Assembly: GCF_963576545.1 (NCBI RefSeq)
Contig: NC_083637.1
Coordinates: 22,338,507-22,402,506, forward strand
Length of the DNA: 64,000 nt
Direction: 5' to 3'
DNA from: Limanda limanda
Taxonomy: Eukaryota; Chordata; Actinopteri; Pleuronectiformes; Pleuronectidae
A program made the position numbers and the translations under genes. Below are positions 26,701-39,301 of this stretch, piece by piece. Numbering within the stretch: the first letter of the stretch is position 1; every line of letters begins with the position of its first letter. The notes beneath the pieces are model-generated. The model was not told the DNA's origin. It ran no database searches and was given only the letters and a program-made list of their open reading frames with translations.

Positions 26701-29700
26701 TTTACTGTCGGGGATTTTTAACGCCTACAGAGAAACATCCAAATTTGTGGCAGTTTCCTGTCCAGGTTCAATGACTACGTTTATATGGCAGAGAGAGCCT
26801 CAAGATGGCTGTGGCTCAAAAGAGGGGAGCCATGGCGTCATGGTAGCTAGCTAGTCATCTGGACACAAGCTGGGGTCTGATCAGCCCCGGCTGGGTCACC
26901 TGGAGGAGGGCGTATGATGTTGAAAGACCCGAAACGTCCAATGATTCCAGGAACATCACTGAAGATGTGTCCAGATTAGGCATCAGTAGATGTATGTACA
27001 CAGTTTACATGTTTTCTGTCTAGTTGAGCAAAAGCTAAAATCCCTTTTTTACTTAATTTATTTTGTTTACACCCAGGAGATGTGATGTCAAGCAGTTGGT
27101 AACTGTTGTTAATTGATGTTGCTAAATGAAGCGAAAGACTCCAATAGGATGTTATAATGGGATTAAGATGTATACATATCTACAAAATGAATCTAAGGTC
27201 AGAAAACTACACAAGTCTTATACGATAATTCTAAGTATGACCTTATTCTGGTTAAGGTAATCATTAAAATGCTGTTTACATGTCAGTTTCATGTTCAGCC
27301 TTGATCGGTTAGTATTATAATATTTATGTTCATGTGAAAAACGTTCAGGTCTGTAGATTCATCGGTTAAAGTGCATGAAATAATGTGAAGCCTAAACTCA
27401 AGGGCCAAGCTTAGGTTAAGCCTAAAGCTTTGACACTTGTGACTTTGCCAAAGGGGAATTTCCTGAGTTAATCCCTCCGAGTCCTGAGTGTTTATCATCC
27501 CTCTGTGGCAGGATAGAGCAACCCCCTGTGTGTGCGCATGCTTGTGTGTGCTTGGTCGCTCAGGTGTCTTAGAACAGGTGCCCTAGTAACACACAGATTG
27601 AGTGACGGTATAGTGTGATCAACATTGGGCCCATGACATGACTACATAGGTGTAGATGGGCGGCGGCTGCTTATGCAGAGTTAGCAGTAGACCTTTATGT
27701 TTAGCTGGAAGAGCAAGACAGGGGGTCAAACTAGGAAAGAGGGGCGGCTCTCTGTCATAATAACTCTCCACCATCTTCCCACTTAGCCAGGAGTTGAGAG
27801 GTATCAGAGGTCGTCACTTGTCTTTTTTTAGGGGAGGGGTTGTGTTTCAAAACCAAGTCTGGTGCTGCTCTTGGCTCGAGAAGTTTCCTTCACCCGATTA
27901 TAGGCGCACTGGTCTATTGTGGACGCTTTGCCAGGGGGATACTGGGCATTCCTATGTTTGCAACTGTGCACACACACATATGTGGTTTATGTCTGCACTC
28001 TGGGTGGGGGCGGGCGAGTGGTAGTTAAATAAAGCAGCACGCCAGAAGAGAAGGAATGAAAGAGGGAGGGAGAGTGAGAGAATGACAGAGAGGAGAAAGA
28101 AGAGGGAGGGGATGGGGTGCAGATTTATTTCCACAGCTGAGTGCTGCGCCGCTCCTCTCAGGCTCGACGTGGATCTGTGATAGACAGCTGAGAGGAGGCA
28201 AGTGAAAACAGAACTGAGGGGGAAGAGTGAGGGGAAGAAGGGAATATACTTAGGTGCAGGAGGAGGATTGAGGACATGGATGCCCTAGCACTAGAAGCCA
28301 CCAGTGGCAAAAAGACAACTAACGGGCCGCTAGTGGCGGTGGCTCCGCTGTCGGCTCAAGCCGCGGTCAAACGCAAACCTGCCAAAAAAGCTAAAAAGGC
28401 TGTTGTTTTTTTTGAGGTGGAGATACTGGACGCCAGGACCAAGGACAAGCTCTGCTTCCTGGACAAGGTAAGAACATATCCTTTTTTTTCCATTTTATGT
28501 GTGACATTTAATCTTGATACAACTGGACTAACATCCTTTTTGCCAGATGACTTTTTAATAACAGCTTGTGTGTGCCTGTGTTTCACTGAACAGAACAGGT
28601 GAAACACGCTGTTCTTACTCTACTGTAAATCGTCTGTGTGTGTGTATGAGAGTCAGGCGTTTTCTAGACCATAGAGGTGCTGTGGCCATCGCTTTCAGCG
28701 GGTGTGTTGCCCTGTGAGAGTATGAGACCATTCCAGCCAACACTGCTGGGTGCAGTTCTCTGGGCAGGCGGTGGACAGACGCGCACAGGACAAAATATCA
28801 CAAACAACTGTTCAAGCGTCCACACTGATGAGATAGCCCTGCAACAAGTGATGCATTTGTAAAGGTTTACGCCTCCCTGTGACTGTGTTGGCACTTCGAC
28901 TCCATGTAGACATCATACTAGACCAGGGGTCACCAACACGGTGCCCGCGGGCACCTGGTCGCCCGCAGGGACCCCGCGAGTCGCCCGCAAGTCATGCTCT
29001 AAATTTAAAAAAAAAAAAAAAAAATCTAAAAAAAACAAAAAAATAGTTAAATTTGAAATTTAAAAAATAGTCAAACCGCCATCTCACTCTATGCCAGTGA
29101 TTCTCAAACAGCTAGGGCGCGCGACCGGGAGGGGGACATGTATGTGTGTGTGTGTGTGTGTGTGTCCAGACAGCACACACACAGGCCCCGGGGCTCCGCC
29201 CCCAATCATTTCGCTCAGAGCAGTGATTCTCAAACTGTGTGGGGCGCGCGACCGTTAGGAGGAAATGTGAGGCGCAACTTATATTAGAACCGAACTAATG
29301 TTTTGACGTCTGCATCTCTTTAACGGCGGAGCAGTAAACAAATCGCGGCCCGCGGCTTCAGCCCTTCTGCAGCGGCTCCCTGTACAGTGACGTGCACGTC
29401 GCGCACACACTCAGGCCCCGGGGCTCCGCCCCGCCCCCACCCACTCACTCAGAGACACACACAGTGGAGAGCATCGTTCACGTGAAGCAGCCGGTTAGGG
29501 ACAAACAAGAGACAGTGTTCAAAAACCAAGTTGAAAAGAAAGTACGATGAAACCTGTCTTGCTCTTGGGTTCACAGTCAATGTGGTAGGACATGAGGAGA
29601 GACTAGTGTGTATTTTATGTCTGAAAACTCTATGAGACCAAACAAATTAAGAAGACACTAAGAAACATTACACCCTGTTACATGCATGTGTTCTTTTTGG

Positions 29701-32700
29701 TTGAGCTTTATCATCTTGTAACAAAGTGCTTATAAGTGGTTATTTGGTTATTTATCTACTTTTGAAAAAGAACAGACTGATGGAGGCATGTAGTGATAAA
29801 TGTCACCAAAAGTACTTCAATTAAGTTGAATTTAAGCAAAGTTGAAAGAGTTTAACAGAAATAAATGTTGCATGTATTAATATATCTGTTTCCTACAATC
29901 ATTGTTGTGGAAATCATTGTTAATAATTATTTCGAGGAATAATTAACATTAACTTGATCAGACAGTCTCTTCACATAAATTATTAATAATATTAAAAGGT
30001 GATCTGTGCAACTCTGTTATTCAGGACGTTTGTATCAAACAAGCAGTGGTGTATACTATATACTATATAAGTACTTGAAAGCCATACTTGAGTAAAAGTT
30101 CAGATATCTTACTTGAAAGTGACTCCGGTAAAAGTAAAAGTCACCCGTCAGAAAATGACTTGAGTAAAAGTCTTAGAGTTGCTCATATTAAATGTACTTA
30201 AGTATCAAAAGTTTCTGGTGTTGAAATGTACTTAAGTATCAAAAGTAAAAGTACAAGTACCAAAATTAAAAATGCTAAGTGCTTTTTATAGTAGGCCTAT
30301 ACAGACACAAAACAACCCAAAATTGTTCAGTTCAGGATTTATTTCAACTGACTGAAAAATTATAACAACACTATATATTGTATAATTTTACAAATTTTGA
30401 ATCCGAGATGCTGAGGTTAAAAAAGTATTGGACAAGTGCATCTGAACTTCTAGAGACAACAAAGAATCAACACAACAGAATAAACAAGTGCCTCTTGATT
30501 CTACCTAAGAACACTAGACCTGCCACTAATAGACCAAATTAACCTTTTGTGTCTATTAGCTGTATTGTGTAACTGCCTGGATGTTTACCTGCCTGTATAT
30601 CTGCCCGCCAGCTTGTCCACGCATCTACATGTAAGCCTGTTTATTTATCATTAGACTATCTTCACTGAATGGGCCTGCGGTTGTGTTTGCATTTGTTTCC
30701 AGCAGGGTGACAATACACCTGTAGGGTATCTTGTCTGTAGGGACGACAAAGTGAAGACACAACCCTGCTTGAAGTTGTACACATTAGCCAGTTTGTACAA
30801 TACATATATAAAGACTCAACAGCTTCTAAGTTGTGATGAGTCAGCACAAAGGGCGACTAAGGATTGGAATTGGTAATATATAGATATATAATATCTTTGC
30901 AAAAATTATATTGGCATTATAGTGAGTGGAAAACTGGGCCTGATTACCCAGGGTTCCATTTGGCGAGGTCCATTAAAAAACCTGAATTGTGTGCGTGAAT
31001 ATGCAGTAGTCCACGACACAGTGTTTGTTTTTGGTTGTGTTGGCTGAAAGTTGTTTTTGCGTTTGCTTATATAATTGGTTGTGTTGTTTGTTTTTCCATC
31101 TCGACTTGTTTTTAATCTGTTTGTTTTGTTTACGTGGATGTGTAAGACTAAGTAGACACGGCCAACCAATGATAGTCTATTTGCCAACCGTTTTTGTTTA
31201 AACCAAATACTTCCAATATTTTCTTTAAGAAAAGTTAACCACTTGCTGCTTCGAGCTATGTATTTATGTGCAGATGTTGACTAAAGACTGAACCGAGCTC
31301 CTGCAGGAGCAAGAGAGCGAGAGAGAGGTGCGCCGTGCGTAAAGGTGCACGTTGCGCCAACCTCCGCTGCTCAAGTAACGAGCCAGTTTTGAGAATGTAA
31401 GAAGTACAAAGTACAGATATTTGTGCTCAAATGTAGCGAGTTAAAAGTCGTCAGGAAAATAAATACTCAAGTAAAGTACAGATATGTGAAAAATCTACTT
31501 AAGTACAGTAACAAAGTATTTCTACTTTGTTACTTCCCACCACTGGAAACAAGTAGCCCTTCGTACTACTCAGTACCTTCGAAGTAGCTCTCAGTCTAAA
31601 AAAGGTTGGTGACCCCTGTACTAGACACTAGCCTCAGCCTATGGCCTCACAGCTGCAGATGTTCTTTGTGACACCAACGCATCTCCTACAGAAAAAAAGT
31701 TTGTTTTACATATAATTCATGATATTGAAGGATTTGAGGTATTGTATCTCGTTCTAGATGAGCAACATGAGAGGTTTTCACCTGTTGAAGCAGTATAGAA
31801 AGTAGGACTAGAAACAATTATATCTTTATATATGAGGTATTTACAGAAAATCCTATTGTCCCTAGTGTCTTCTCATATGTTACAGTCACCGTGGTGCCTG
31901 TTGTCCTGCCTCTCTCGCTGTGGCCTTCAGCAGCTGGTTGAGTCTGTTCCAGAACCCTGGACTGCAATCTGTGGTTTAAATAAGGTGTGATGCAGAAATC
32001 TGTAAAAAGGAGCTGTGAAGGAATCTCCTCATTTATTATCCACCAGAAACCAACCAGAAACATAGGAACTGGAAAGATTCCTGCTTTTGAAAAGTAGCCA
32101 CGTGTCTGTTAGTTGACGGTCTCTGGACATGTTTGTCGTATAGTACATTTTCTGTCAATCTTAGCATGTAGTTCATTTCTTGTTTGGTGTAACAGAAAGA
32201 AAAGTCTGATTCTATATTGCATTATTATAGTTATCTTTGTCCTCAAAGAAAAATTGTGAAGATAGATATACTAGAGAGAGTGTGTTTTTTGTGACTTAAC
32301 ACTGGGAGCCAAGTCAAAACTGGAGATTGTTTAACGTTGTAGATGGTTCCGGCTGGAAGCAGTTCTCAGTAAATACTTTTAATTTCTTTCCCTTTTCAGG
32401 TCGTAGAGCATATACTGTAGTTGTGGTGTTTGAAAGGGAAGTGTGGTGATATATTTACTTCCACCAAGGAGGATATGTTTTCCCCCTGTCTGTTGGATTT
32501 TGTTGTTTAACAGCAGGATTACACAAATTATAGACGTATCCAGGAATATTTCCTTTCTTTAATGTGTGGTTTGCAACATTTTCATCTGTTGAACAGTAGT
32601 AGTAATAGTAATTGATGGATCTTTATAGGAAAGAATATTAGCCGTATATTAGGTGTGTGCAATTTGGTATGGCTTGATTGAATTTAAGCGGGCTGCTAGG

Positions 32701-35700
32701 CAGTTATAGAGCAAAAAGTATTGCACTTCAGTATATAGCCAGTGTGATGTTGACTAATGGATTTAAGTTGTGTTTACAGTCGGGACTAAAGGGTATCACT
32801 GTTGTATTTGACACATTTATTTTCAGAGGCTGTTTAAGCCTATTGTTTAATAAGATATTTTCAAAGTGATTAATTCTCGTCCAATTTATTGAGTCAGTCA
32901 GTGCTGCAGCAGTAAGGGTGGTTTAGTTTGATGTTGGTGTGAGGTCCGCTGGTGTATAGAATTTCATTAGCGTTAGTTTACAGTGGTGTTATCAGGGCTG
33001 CTGCACAAGACCCCAAAAGTACAAGTTGCTATCCTTACAGGATTATACCAGGTTGTCGGCTTAGCAGAGTTTCCATGGTGAAGGCATGTACATAATTAAC
33101 ACCTTTGGAGTGGCAGTTCACAGATATGACAAAGATAGGTCTGGACCTTTATTTTGGGGGGTGGGGGAGTCACAGAGAGGTGCTTTCTTAGTGATGTAAT
33201 GCTGCTGAAAACGGCACGTGGTCTCCAGGAGGACGTGAACAGAAGCCAGGTCACGCACAGTGCGACATTACTTTAGCCCGCAGCTGATGGATCATACAGA
33301 CTTTGAAGAAAATCACCGTAACAGAAACGCTTTAGGAGTTAAACTGGAAAACAATGATAGAATGTATATGAATGAATATTAATGATTTTTATAATTTCTT
33401 ATTCTGTCATGAGAGTTAAAAGAATGTATATGTGCAATTGTGCATTTGTGTGTGTGTGTGTATGATAGATTTATATATATTATATATTATTCGGGTAGAG
33501 GTTTCACACTAACATCCTGGTGGAGGCCATTTGAAAAACATATTTACTGCCAGAATGTTTGGCGAAACCTGCCACTGAAGTCGTAAACCTCACCGACCTC
33601 AGAGAAACTTGATGCTGATGCCAGAGCTGTTAAAACGTGGTCATGTGCAGGTGGTGTTTTTATTTAGTAATCGTTTGACAACTATCAGTTTCCATTCGCT
33701 GCAGTTCACCAACATGCAGAGACACCGTTAGAACATGGTGAAGGAAGTCATGATCTCCCTGTTTGCACATTTTTAAGTTCATTTTTTACCTGAATGAAAT
33801 GAAAAGATATTTGCAAATCTTGCATTGGAGTTTTTGCTTAGTCTTTAATTATAGAGCAGCTGCAATTATGTTTAGTAGAGTCCAGTGCAGACATGCAAAT
33901 ATAACTCATGAATCAGTACAGTACTAAAAGTGAATAAACCATTGATATGGACAATACTAGTCAGCATTGATATAAAGAAATGTACGATTTGAAAAGATAA
34001 GGCATTTGGGAGCTCTTCATGTTTCTGTGTTGTTGTCACAGTGTTTATATTTGGGGTCGTTAGCCTGGGAGAAGGTTGTGTACTTTGGCTGTGCGTGTGT
34101 GCGTGTGCGTGTGCGTGTGCGTGTGCGTGTGCGTGTGTGTGTGTGTGTGTGTTAGTATGTCATAGGCTACCTTTGGGTACAAATCAGAACTAAAATCAAT
34201 TAACTGGGGAACTGTTAACTTTAAGTTCAGTGACTTAGCTTATGTTTAGCCAAGTGTTCTCCCGGAAATGAATGCAACATATGTAATGCTCCAAAAAGTG
34301 ACCCTAGCTGTGTGAGCGTGTGTGTGTGAGCGAGGTTCTCTGAAACCCTAATACCAGCTGTTAAATAGCCCACGTCCATGGGATGTGTGGGCACAGCCAG
34401 GGCTAAATTTACCACTAATCACCATCATAAATGGAAAACAGGATTATTATCTTTTCCTTTGTGAGTGTGTGTGTGTATACTGTTCTCGTGCATGTCTCGC
34501 GACTTATTTATTGTGTTATTTGCAGGTCGAGCCAAATGCCACTATTGGGGAGATCAAGTCTATGTTCCACAAGAGCCGTGAGTGACATCTCTGTGCAAAC
34601 GACTAAAGCCTCATAAATCAGATTTATGGAAATCATCAAACAGCACATAGAAACACTGACTTTCTGTCCTGTGTCGTTATTATGTGTCTGTTTTCAGATC
34701 CTCAGTGGTACCCAGCCAGACAGTCCATCCGCCTCGATGCCAGTAAGTCAACAGTGTGACAGTTTATCACAATGGTTAAAGTTAATGTAGATCAATTTGT
34801 ATTTTCTCTCAAATCAACACATGATTTAAAGTGGATCTCAATAGAGTGAACGTGTGTGTTTTCCAGAGGGGAAGTCTCTGAAGGACGAGGATGTTCTGCA
34901 GCATCTTCCTGTGGGAACCACGGCAACCTTCTACTTCCGAGACCTGGGAGCTCAGATCAGCTGGGTCACGGTGGGTACGACACTCAGTACGTCCAAACAG
35001 ACAAAGTCACACACAGCAGAGTACGAGTGGGATCAAGCAGAGCTATACTGAGATATCCCACTGGGAAAAACTGGAGAGGGGGGCAGAAGGTTCCTCCTGA
35101 CCCTGAGGTTAACTTGCCACAGTGAAGTTCACTCTTACAGGAGAGCCGTGTAGGGGAGAGACCTCATCAGCAGAGGCTTTTCTTAATGTAGCTTTCTAAC
35201 ACCTCAACAGACCAAGATATAATCATTTCACAAGAGGCTCAATGGAATGAATCACTCCAGTCTTAACCTCTGACTTACCCTGTCCTTCCGTCTTTCTTTT
35301 TTCAGGTCTTTCTGACGGAGTACACTGGTCCTCTGGTCATCTACCTGATGTTCTACTTCAGGGTTCCTTTGATCTATGCAGCCAAATATGATTTTACCAC
35401 CAGCAAACATTGGGTCGTACAGTGAGTGTCTCCAACACAATGAAACACACATTGGCTTACACTGCCCAGTGTCTGTACATTGATCCGTTTGATGCCAGAA
35501 TATTAACACTGACTGCTACATAATGATTGATACTTTCTTTCAAATGGGTAAAATCTTGTGCATCCCATCGATTGATTCCGATCCTGCTGACTCTGCTCAA
35601 TCTCCTGCTCTCTCTCACTCTCTCGCTTGAGCACACACACACACACATGCTATCAGTCTCTGTTAAAGCAACATGAACACATGACCAACATGCTTGTTCC

Positions 35701-38227
35701 CATAGAGAGCAGGGAAGTGAGATCCGATCACAAGTTGTCACAGGAGACACATTCAGGACACATTTTAATGTGGACAGGCGCACTCAGTTTAGTCAGGACC
35801 ACTTTCATGCACATTAATGTGATTTCAATAATGAATGCATTAAGTTACACCCCCCTGCCCCTCCACATGTATACGTAGAGAGCCTAAGGAAGGGACAGTA
35901 CACCTCCCTACCCATGAGCCTTCATGGCTCCCCAGCACGGAACACATGACATCGAAGAAGTCAGGGGCGCTGGGGTGGAGGTGGGTCGTGAAGTATCTTT
36001 GGAGGAGTTGGCAGCAAATGTTTGAATAGAGGACACAATATGAGCTTTGAATGCATAGGAGGGGATCAGCTGATGTGAGCTGGCACAGAGATCTGCTGCT
36101 GTCAGCCATGACGTGCTGGATTGTGTCTAAACTATGTTCAATCACTGACCACATGTGAGTGTGTGTCTCAAGATGGATGTTAATACCAGGTCTGAACGAG
36201 GCTTTTGTCTCCTGTTTAAGTTAGCACCCACTTTCTTGCAGAAATGTGTTAAAGTTAGGTAATAAATAAACATTTATCCCAAAATATTAACTTCTCGCAT
36301 TTTCATGTCAAATTGGAAATTGTCCTGAAAACACATCTAGACAGAGCTCTTGAAATTGATTGATTGACTTGATTGTCAGTGCCTTGTTCTCAATAGCAGG
36401 AACCATCCTCTCTTTAATAACTGCAGCAGGGCTCACACAAGTGTCTCTTCTTTGTTCCCTCAGTCTCGCCTGCATGTGTCACTCCTTCCACTACGTCAAG
36501 AGACTTCTGGAGACGCTGTTTGTCCACCGCTTCTCTCACGGGACGATGCCGTTACGCAACATCTTTAAGGTGAGATACACAATCTGGTTGGAGCGTTGCC
36601 ACGTGTTAATGTGCTGTAGATTGTGTGAAAAGTGAATAATCAACTGTTTATGGTTTGACAAAGTGTATCTCTGCCACTACAAGGACGTCTCAGTGACAAC
36701 GCTCCTGTCATGTCTTCTGTTTCAGAACTGTACATACTACTGGGGCTTCGCGGCATGGATGGCCTACTACATCAACCACCCGCTCTACACGCCGCCCAGT
36801 GAGTGTGCGTGTCCCCCACTCGTGCAGACACAACAATCACACATGCAGTGGCATTGTCTAGCTGTAGCTCCTTTGGACCATCACTGACAGTATGTTATTG
36901 TGTCTTGTTGCAGTCTACGGGGAGCAACAGATAAGACTGGCAGTCATCATATTTTTGGTAAGAATCTGTGATGTATCTTGTGTCATTACATTTTTCTTTA
37001 CTTATTTGGTTGCTGCTTTATATGAGTTTTATCTGCATTAGAAAGGTTGGTTTGCGTAGTCACTTTGACATAGAGGTGGGCTGGGATAGGACTGAGAGGC
37101 ATTGAGAAGGGTTTTTACAAGGACAGGAGAGAAGCATTTGTGTTGGTGTTAAAATTCTTGGCTTGTCAAAGTACCATAAATCTCAACACAATACTCTCAC
37201 GGACACTGGACTCTTGGATTTTGATCTCTTTACCTTTTTTTTCTTGAGGACAAAAAGCCTCTACAGTGATGGCTCTCAGGTGTATGAAATGGGGTTTGTA
37301 GACTCAGGCCCTTACTTTAAAAAAGTATATATCTTGTTATCCACACTACCATCATGCAATATGAATTCACTAATGAGTCTATGAATGTTTTCTGTCTCAG
37401 TTCTGTCAGATCGGCAACTTTTCCATTCACATCGCTCTCCGGAACCTCCGTCCACCAGGTATTTTTGTATTTCTTACATTGTGTATTCAAAACATCATAA
37501 AGCTATGGTAAATAATCCATATCAAATCTGTTTGTATCAAATATGTTTAAATGCCTTTAAATCAAATCCTCTGAAACCATAATTTCCCATTTTAAGTATT
37601 TATCTTTAACATATAATATCATAGCTCATGAAGGGAGTGTCATCATTGGACAGTGTTTTACTGTTGATATTAGGCCAAACTCTAACCATGATTGGATGGA
37701 TTTGAAAACAATTTTGACAATCCGTTTCTTTTCCTTCTTTCTTTATCCAGGATCTAAGACCAGGAAGATTCCTTATCCAACCAAGAACCCCTTCACCTGG
37801 ATCTTCCTGCTGGTCTCCTGCCCCAACTATACCTATGAGGTAATGTGATTTATTTGTTATGGCAGCTGATTGTAGTTAGCCTTCTAAAAAAGTACAGCTT
37901 TAAGTCTCAGGAAATGATTGTCCCATTTCTATAATTGTATCCTCAGGACATTTGTGTGTTCTATGATTTACCACTGAAAGTAGCATGTTATAGCTGCAGC
38001 TGCCGCCCTCTGCTGGTCAGTCTGTGTCTAACGCCCCCCTCCTCCTGTTGCAGCTGGGCTCCTGGCTTGGCTTCACCATCATGACGCAGTGTCTGCCGGT
38101 GGCCTTCTTCTTTTTGGTGGGGTTCATCCAGATGACCGTCTGGGCCAAGGGGAAGCACCGCAGCTACCTGAAGGAGTTCCGCGACTACCCTCCCCTCCGC
38201 TCACCCATCGTGCCCTTCGTCCTGTAG
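23730..38227 (+). CDS. tecr: Very-long-chain enoyl-CoA reductase, main isoform
   Basis: Eleven coding exons: 23730-23744 (MKHYE), 28417-28467, 34526-34577, 34698-34742, 34867-34970, 35306-35421, 36464-36569, 36726-36798, 36914-36957, 37401-37458, 37751-37839, 38054-38227 (the last; twelve segments counting the 15-nt first exon); 308 aa, the length of human TECR, all phases closing. The N-terminal ubiquitin-like domain ([17 protein letters not shown] to about residue 85) precedes a multi-pass steroid-reductase-type domain with [40 protein letters not shown] and SCPNYTYE. It performs the fourth step of the fatty-acid elongation cycle, NADPH-dependent reduction of trans-2-enoyl-CoA, at the ER membrane, and also serves sphingolipid turnover. 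Intron 1 (4.7 kb) and intron 2 (6 kb, full of transposons) hold most of the gene length. A poly(A) signal lies at 38743-38748. Confidence 0.95.
28276..28467 (+). CDS. tecr: Alternative long first exon of tecr
   Basis: ATG at 28276 opens a 64-codon exon ending at a strong donor (AAG|gtaagaac). It encodes a basic, Ala/Lys-rich leader starting [20 protein letters not shown] and running in frame into [20 protein letters not shown], the start of the TECR ubiquitin-like domain. Spliced to the common exons it gives 350 aa. The main first exon (MKHYE) must join the same exon at 28417, after TTTTTTTTGAG. The poly-T tract is thus both coding (Val-Val-Phe-Phe-Glu) for the long form and a polypyrimidine tract plus AG for the short form. 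Two CAGCTG E-boxes (28134-28139, 28185-28190) lie just upstream, suggesting a separate tissue-restricted promoter (inference). Confidence 0.8.
29095..29690 (+). pseudogene. hAT transposase remnant with BED-type zinc finger
   Basis: Two partial left ends (CAGTGATTCTCAAAC...) at 29095 and 29221 are followed at about 29530-29690 by a reading frame beginning [18 protein letters not shown]. It continues with a CxxC pair and, after a stop and a frameshift, RRH and HP. This resembles the ZBED/SCAND3-type hAT transposase N-terminus. The frame is short and disrupted, so it is dead. Confidence 0.6.
30044..31545. mobile_element. Nested hAT-like non-autonomous element
   Basis: This 1.5-kb element has CAGTGGTG / CACCACTG ends and lies inside the hAT element at 28924-31618. 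It is flanked by an 8-bp target duplication differing at one base (CAAACAAG at 30036-30043; GAAACAAG at 31546-31553). Both ends are rich in AGTACTTAAGTA-type motifs seen in abundant fish MITEs. The open frame at 31187-30906 has no recognisable domain. Confidence 0.7.
34085..34151. repeat. (GTGTGC)n/(GT)n microsatellite
   Basis: About 65 bp of alternating GTGTGC and GT units in tecr intron 2, some 370 bases upstream of the exon at 34526. Confidence 0.9.
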
Positions 38228-38742
38228 AGGACTTTTCCTTTAACCCTTCCTCAACCCATCCAGCCCTCCCTAGTCATAGGAGTCCAGTACCCTCAACATT
38301 AACGGACAGGATGCACCTCCTCTCTTCTTTCATCCAAAGTTTCCACCAGAACTTCATGGATGACCGACGGAATCCATCCCTGTCATCCTCCTTAATTTCC
38401 TCCCGACCCATATGTTCTTTCTGCCTTCCTGTTCTACATCCCTGTCGTGTTATATGACAATATAAAACACTACACTTGCACTGTTTTTTTGACCGCTAAC
38501 AAACTCATTCTGATTGGTCGGCTGGCTTATGTGCTTTCGCTCTCAAGCTACCCAGTGTTCACTGACAGACGTGCTGCGAGACGTCGTCCTGCTCTTACAT
38601 CATCTGATACTGTTGTCTTGGGGCTGATTCTGCATCTAGTGAAATTCAGTAAATTTTGTTCAGTTTTGATATCTATTGCTCTAAATTTTAGACCATGACA
38701 GCATTTAATTTTGTTGATGTCTGAAGTAATTTATTAAAAAAC

Positions 38743-38748
38743 AATAAA
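38743..38748 (+). terminator. tecr: Poly(A) signal of tecr
   Basis: AATAAA about 515 bases past the tecr stop codon, followed by a GT-rich stretch. Confidence 0.6.
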
Positions 38749-39253
38749 CCCAAATGATGTTGTGTTGCTCTATTAGTGTTTTAAAAAAAGCTTGAATTTT
38801 TACAAAGCTTTCGCTTTTGTGGACAGTTTTACACCAAGATGAATTTCAACAGTGTCCAATCCTAACCAATGAGTTATAAGGCAATAAAAATACAGATGAA
38901 AATACCATTTTCAGATTCACCTTAATATATATGAAGATTGATGAAATAAATCTTTTGCCAAACTTGACATTGCCCATCTATACTGGTGAAGATAATCTTC
39001 ATTCAATGAATCCTGAACCAGGGAATTTGTATTTAGTTTAATTTAATTTAAATGTTTCAGTTCCATTTGAACAAAAAATGTATCACTTGTCTTTGGACTC
39101 CTGGAAGAAATAATTAACTTAAAATCTCTTCCCCTTTGTACAACCAAAGATCAGAGAACCTCCTCCTCTTGCCTTCTGAACAAGTGTTTTGATGTCATTA
39201 CTGGATGTTTCCACAGTATTCAGACCACGGGTCGTGAAGATTAATCAGTTTTG

Positions 39254-39259
39254 TTTATT
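39254..39259 (-). terminator. ndufb7: Poly(A) signal of ndufb7
   Basis: AATAAA on the minus strand 43 bases past the ndufb7 stop. The tecr and ndufb7 3' ends converge with only about 0.5 kb between their poly(A) signals. Confidence 0.65.
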
Positions 39260-39301
39260 GTGAACAGCGTATATACAAAGAAGAATTGGAGGATGTACTG
39301 A

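Larger units (their letters stand above)
28924..31618. mobile_element. hAT-type DNA transposon in tecr intron, with nested insertions
   Basis: The ends are perfect 14-bp inverted repeats (CAGGGGTCACCAAC at the left, its complement at the right), flanked by an exact 8-bp target-site duplication TACTAGAC (28916-28923 and 31619-31626). This is diagnostic of hAT transposition. The 2.7-kb interior is composite. It contains two tandem hAT-like left ends (29095, 29221), a broken BED-finger transposase piece and a complete smaller element (30044-31545). Confidence 0.85.

Noticed and set aside
30906..31187. 93-codon minus-strand frame
   Set aside because: It lies inside the nested hAT-like element with no recognisable domain. 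It is most likely chance.
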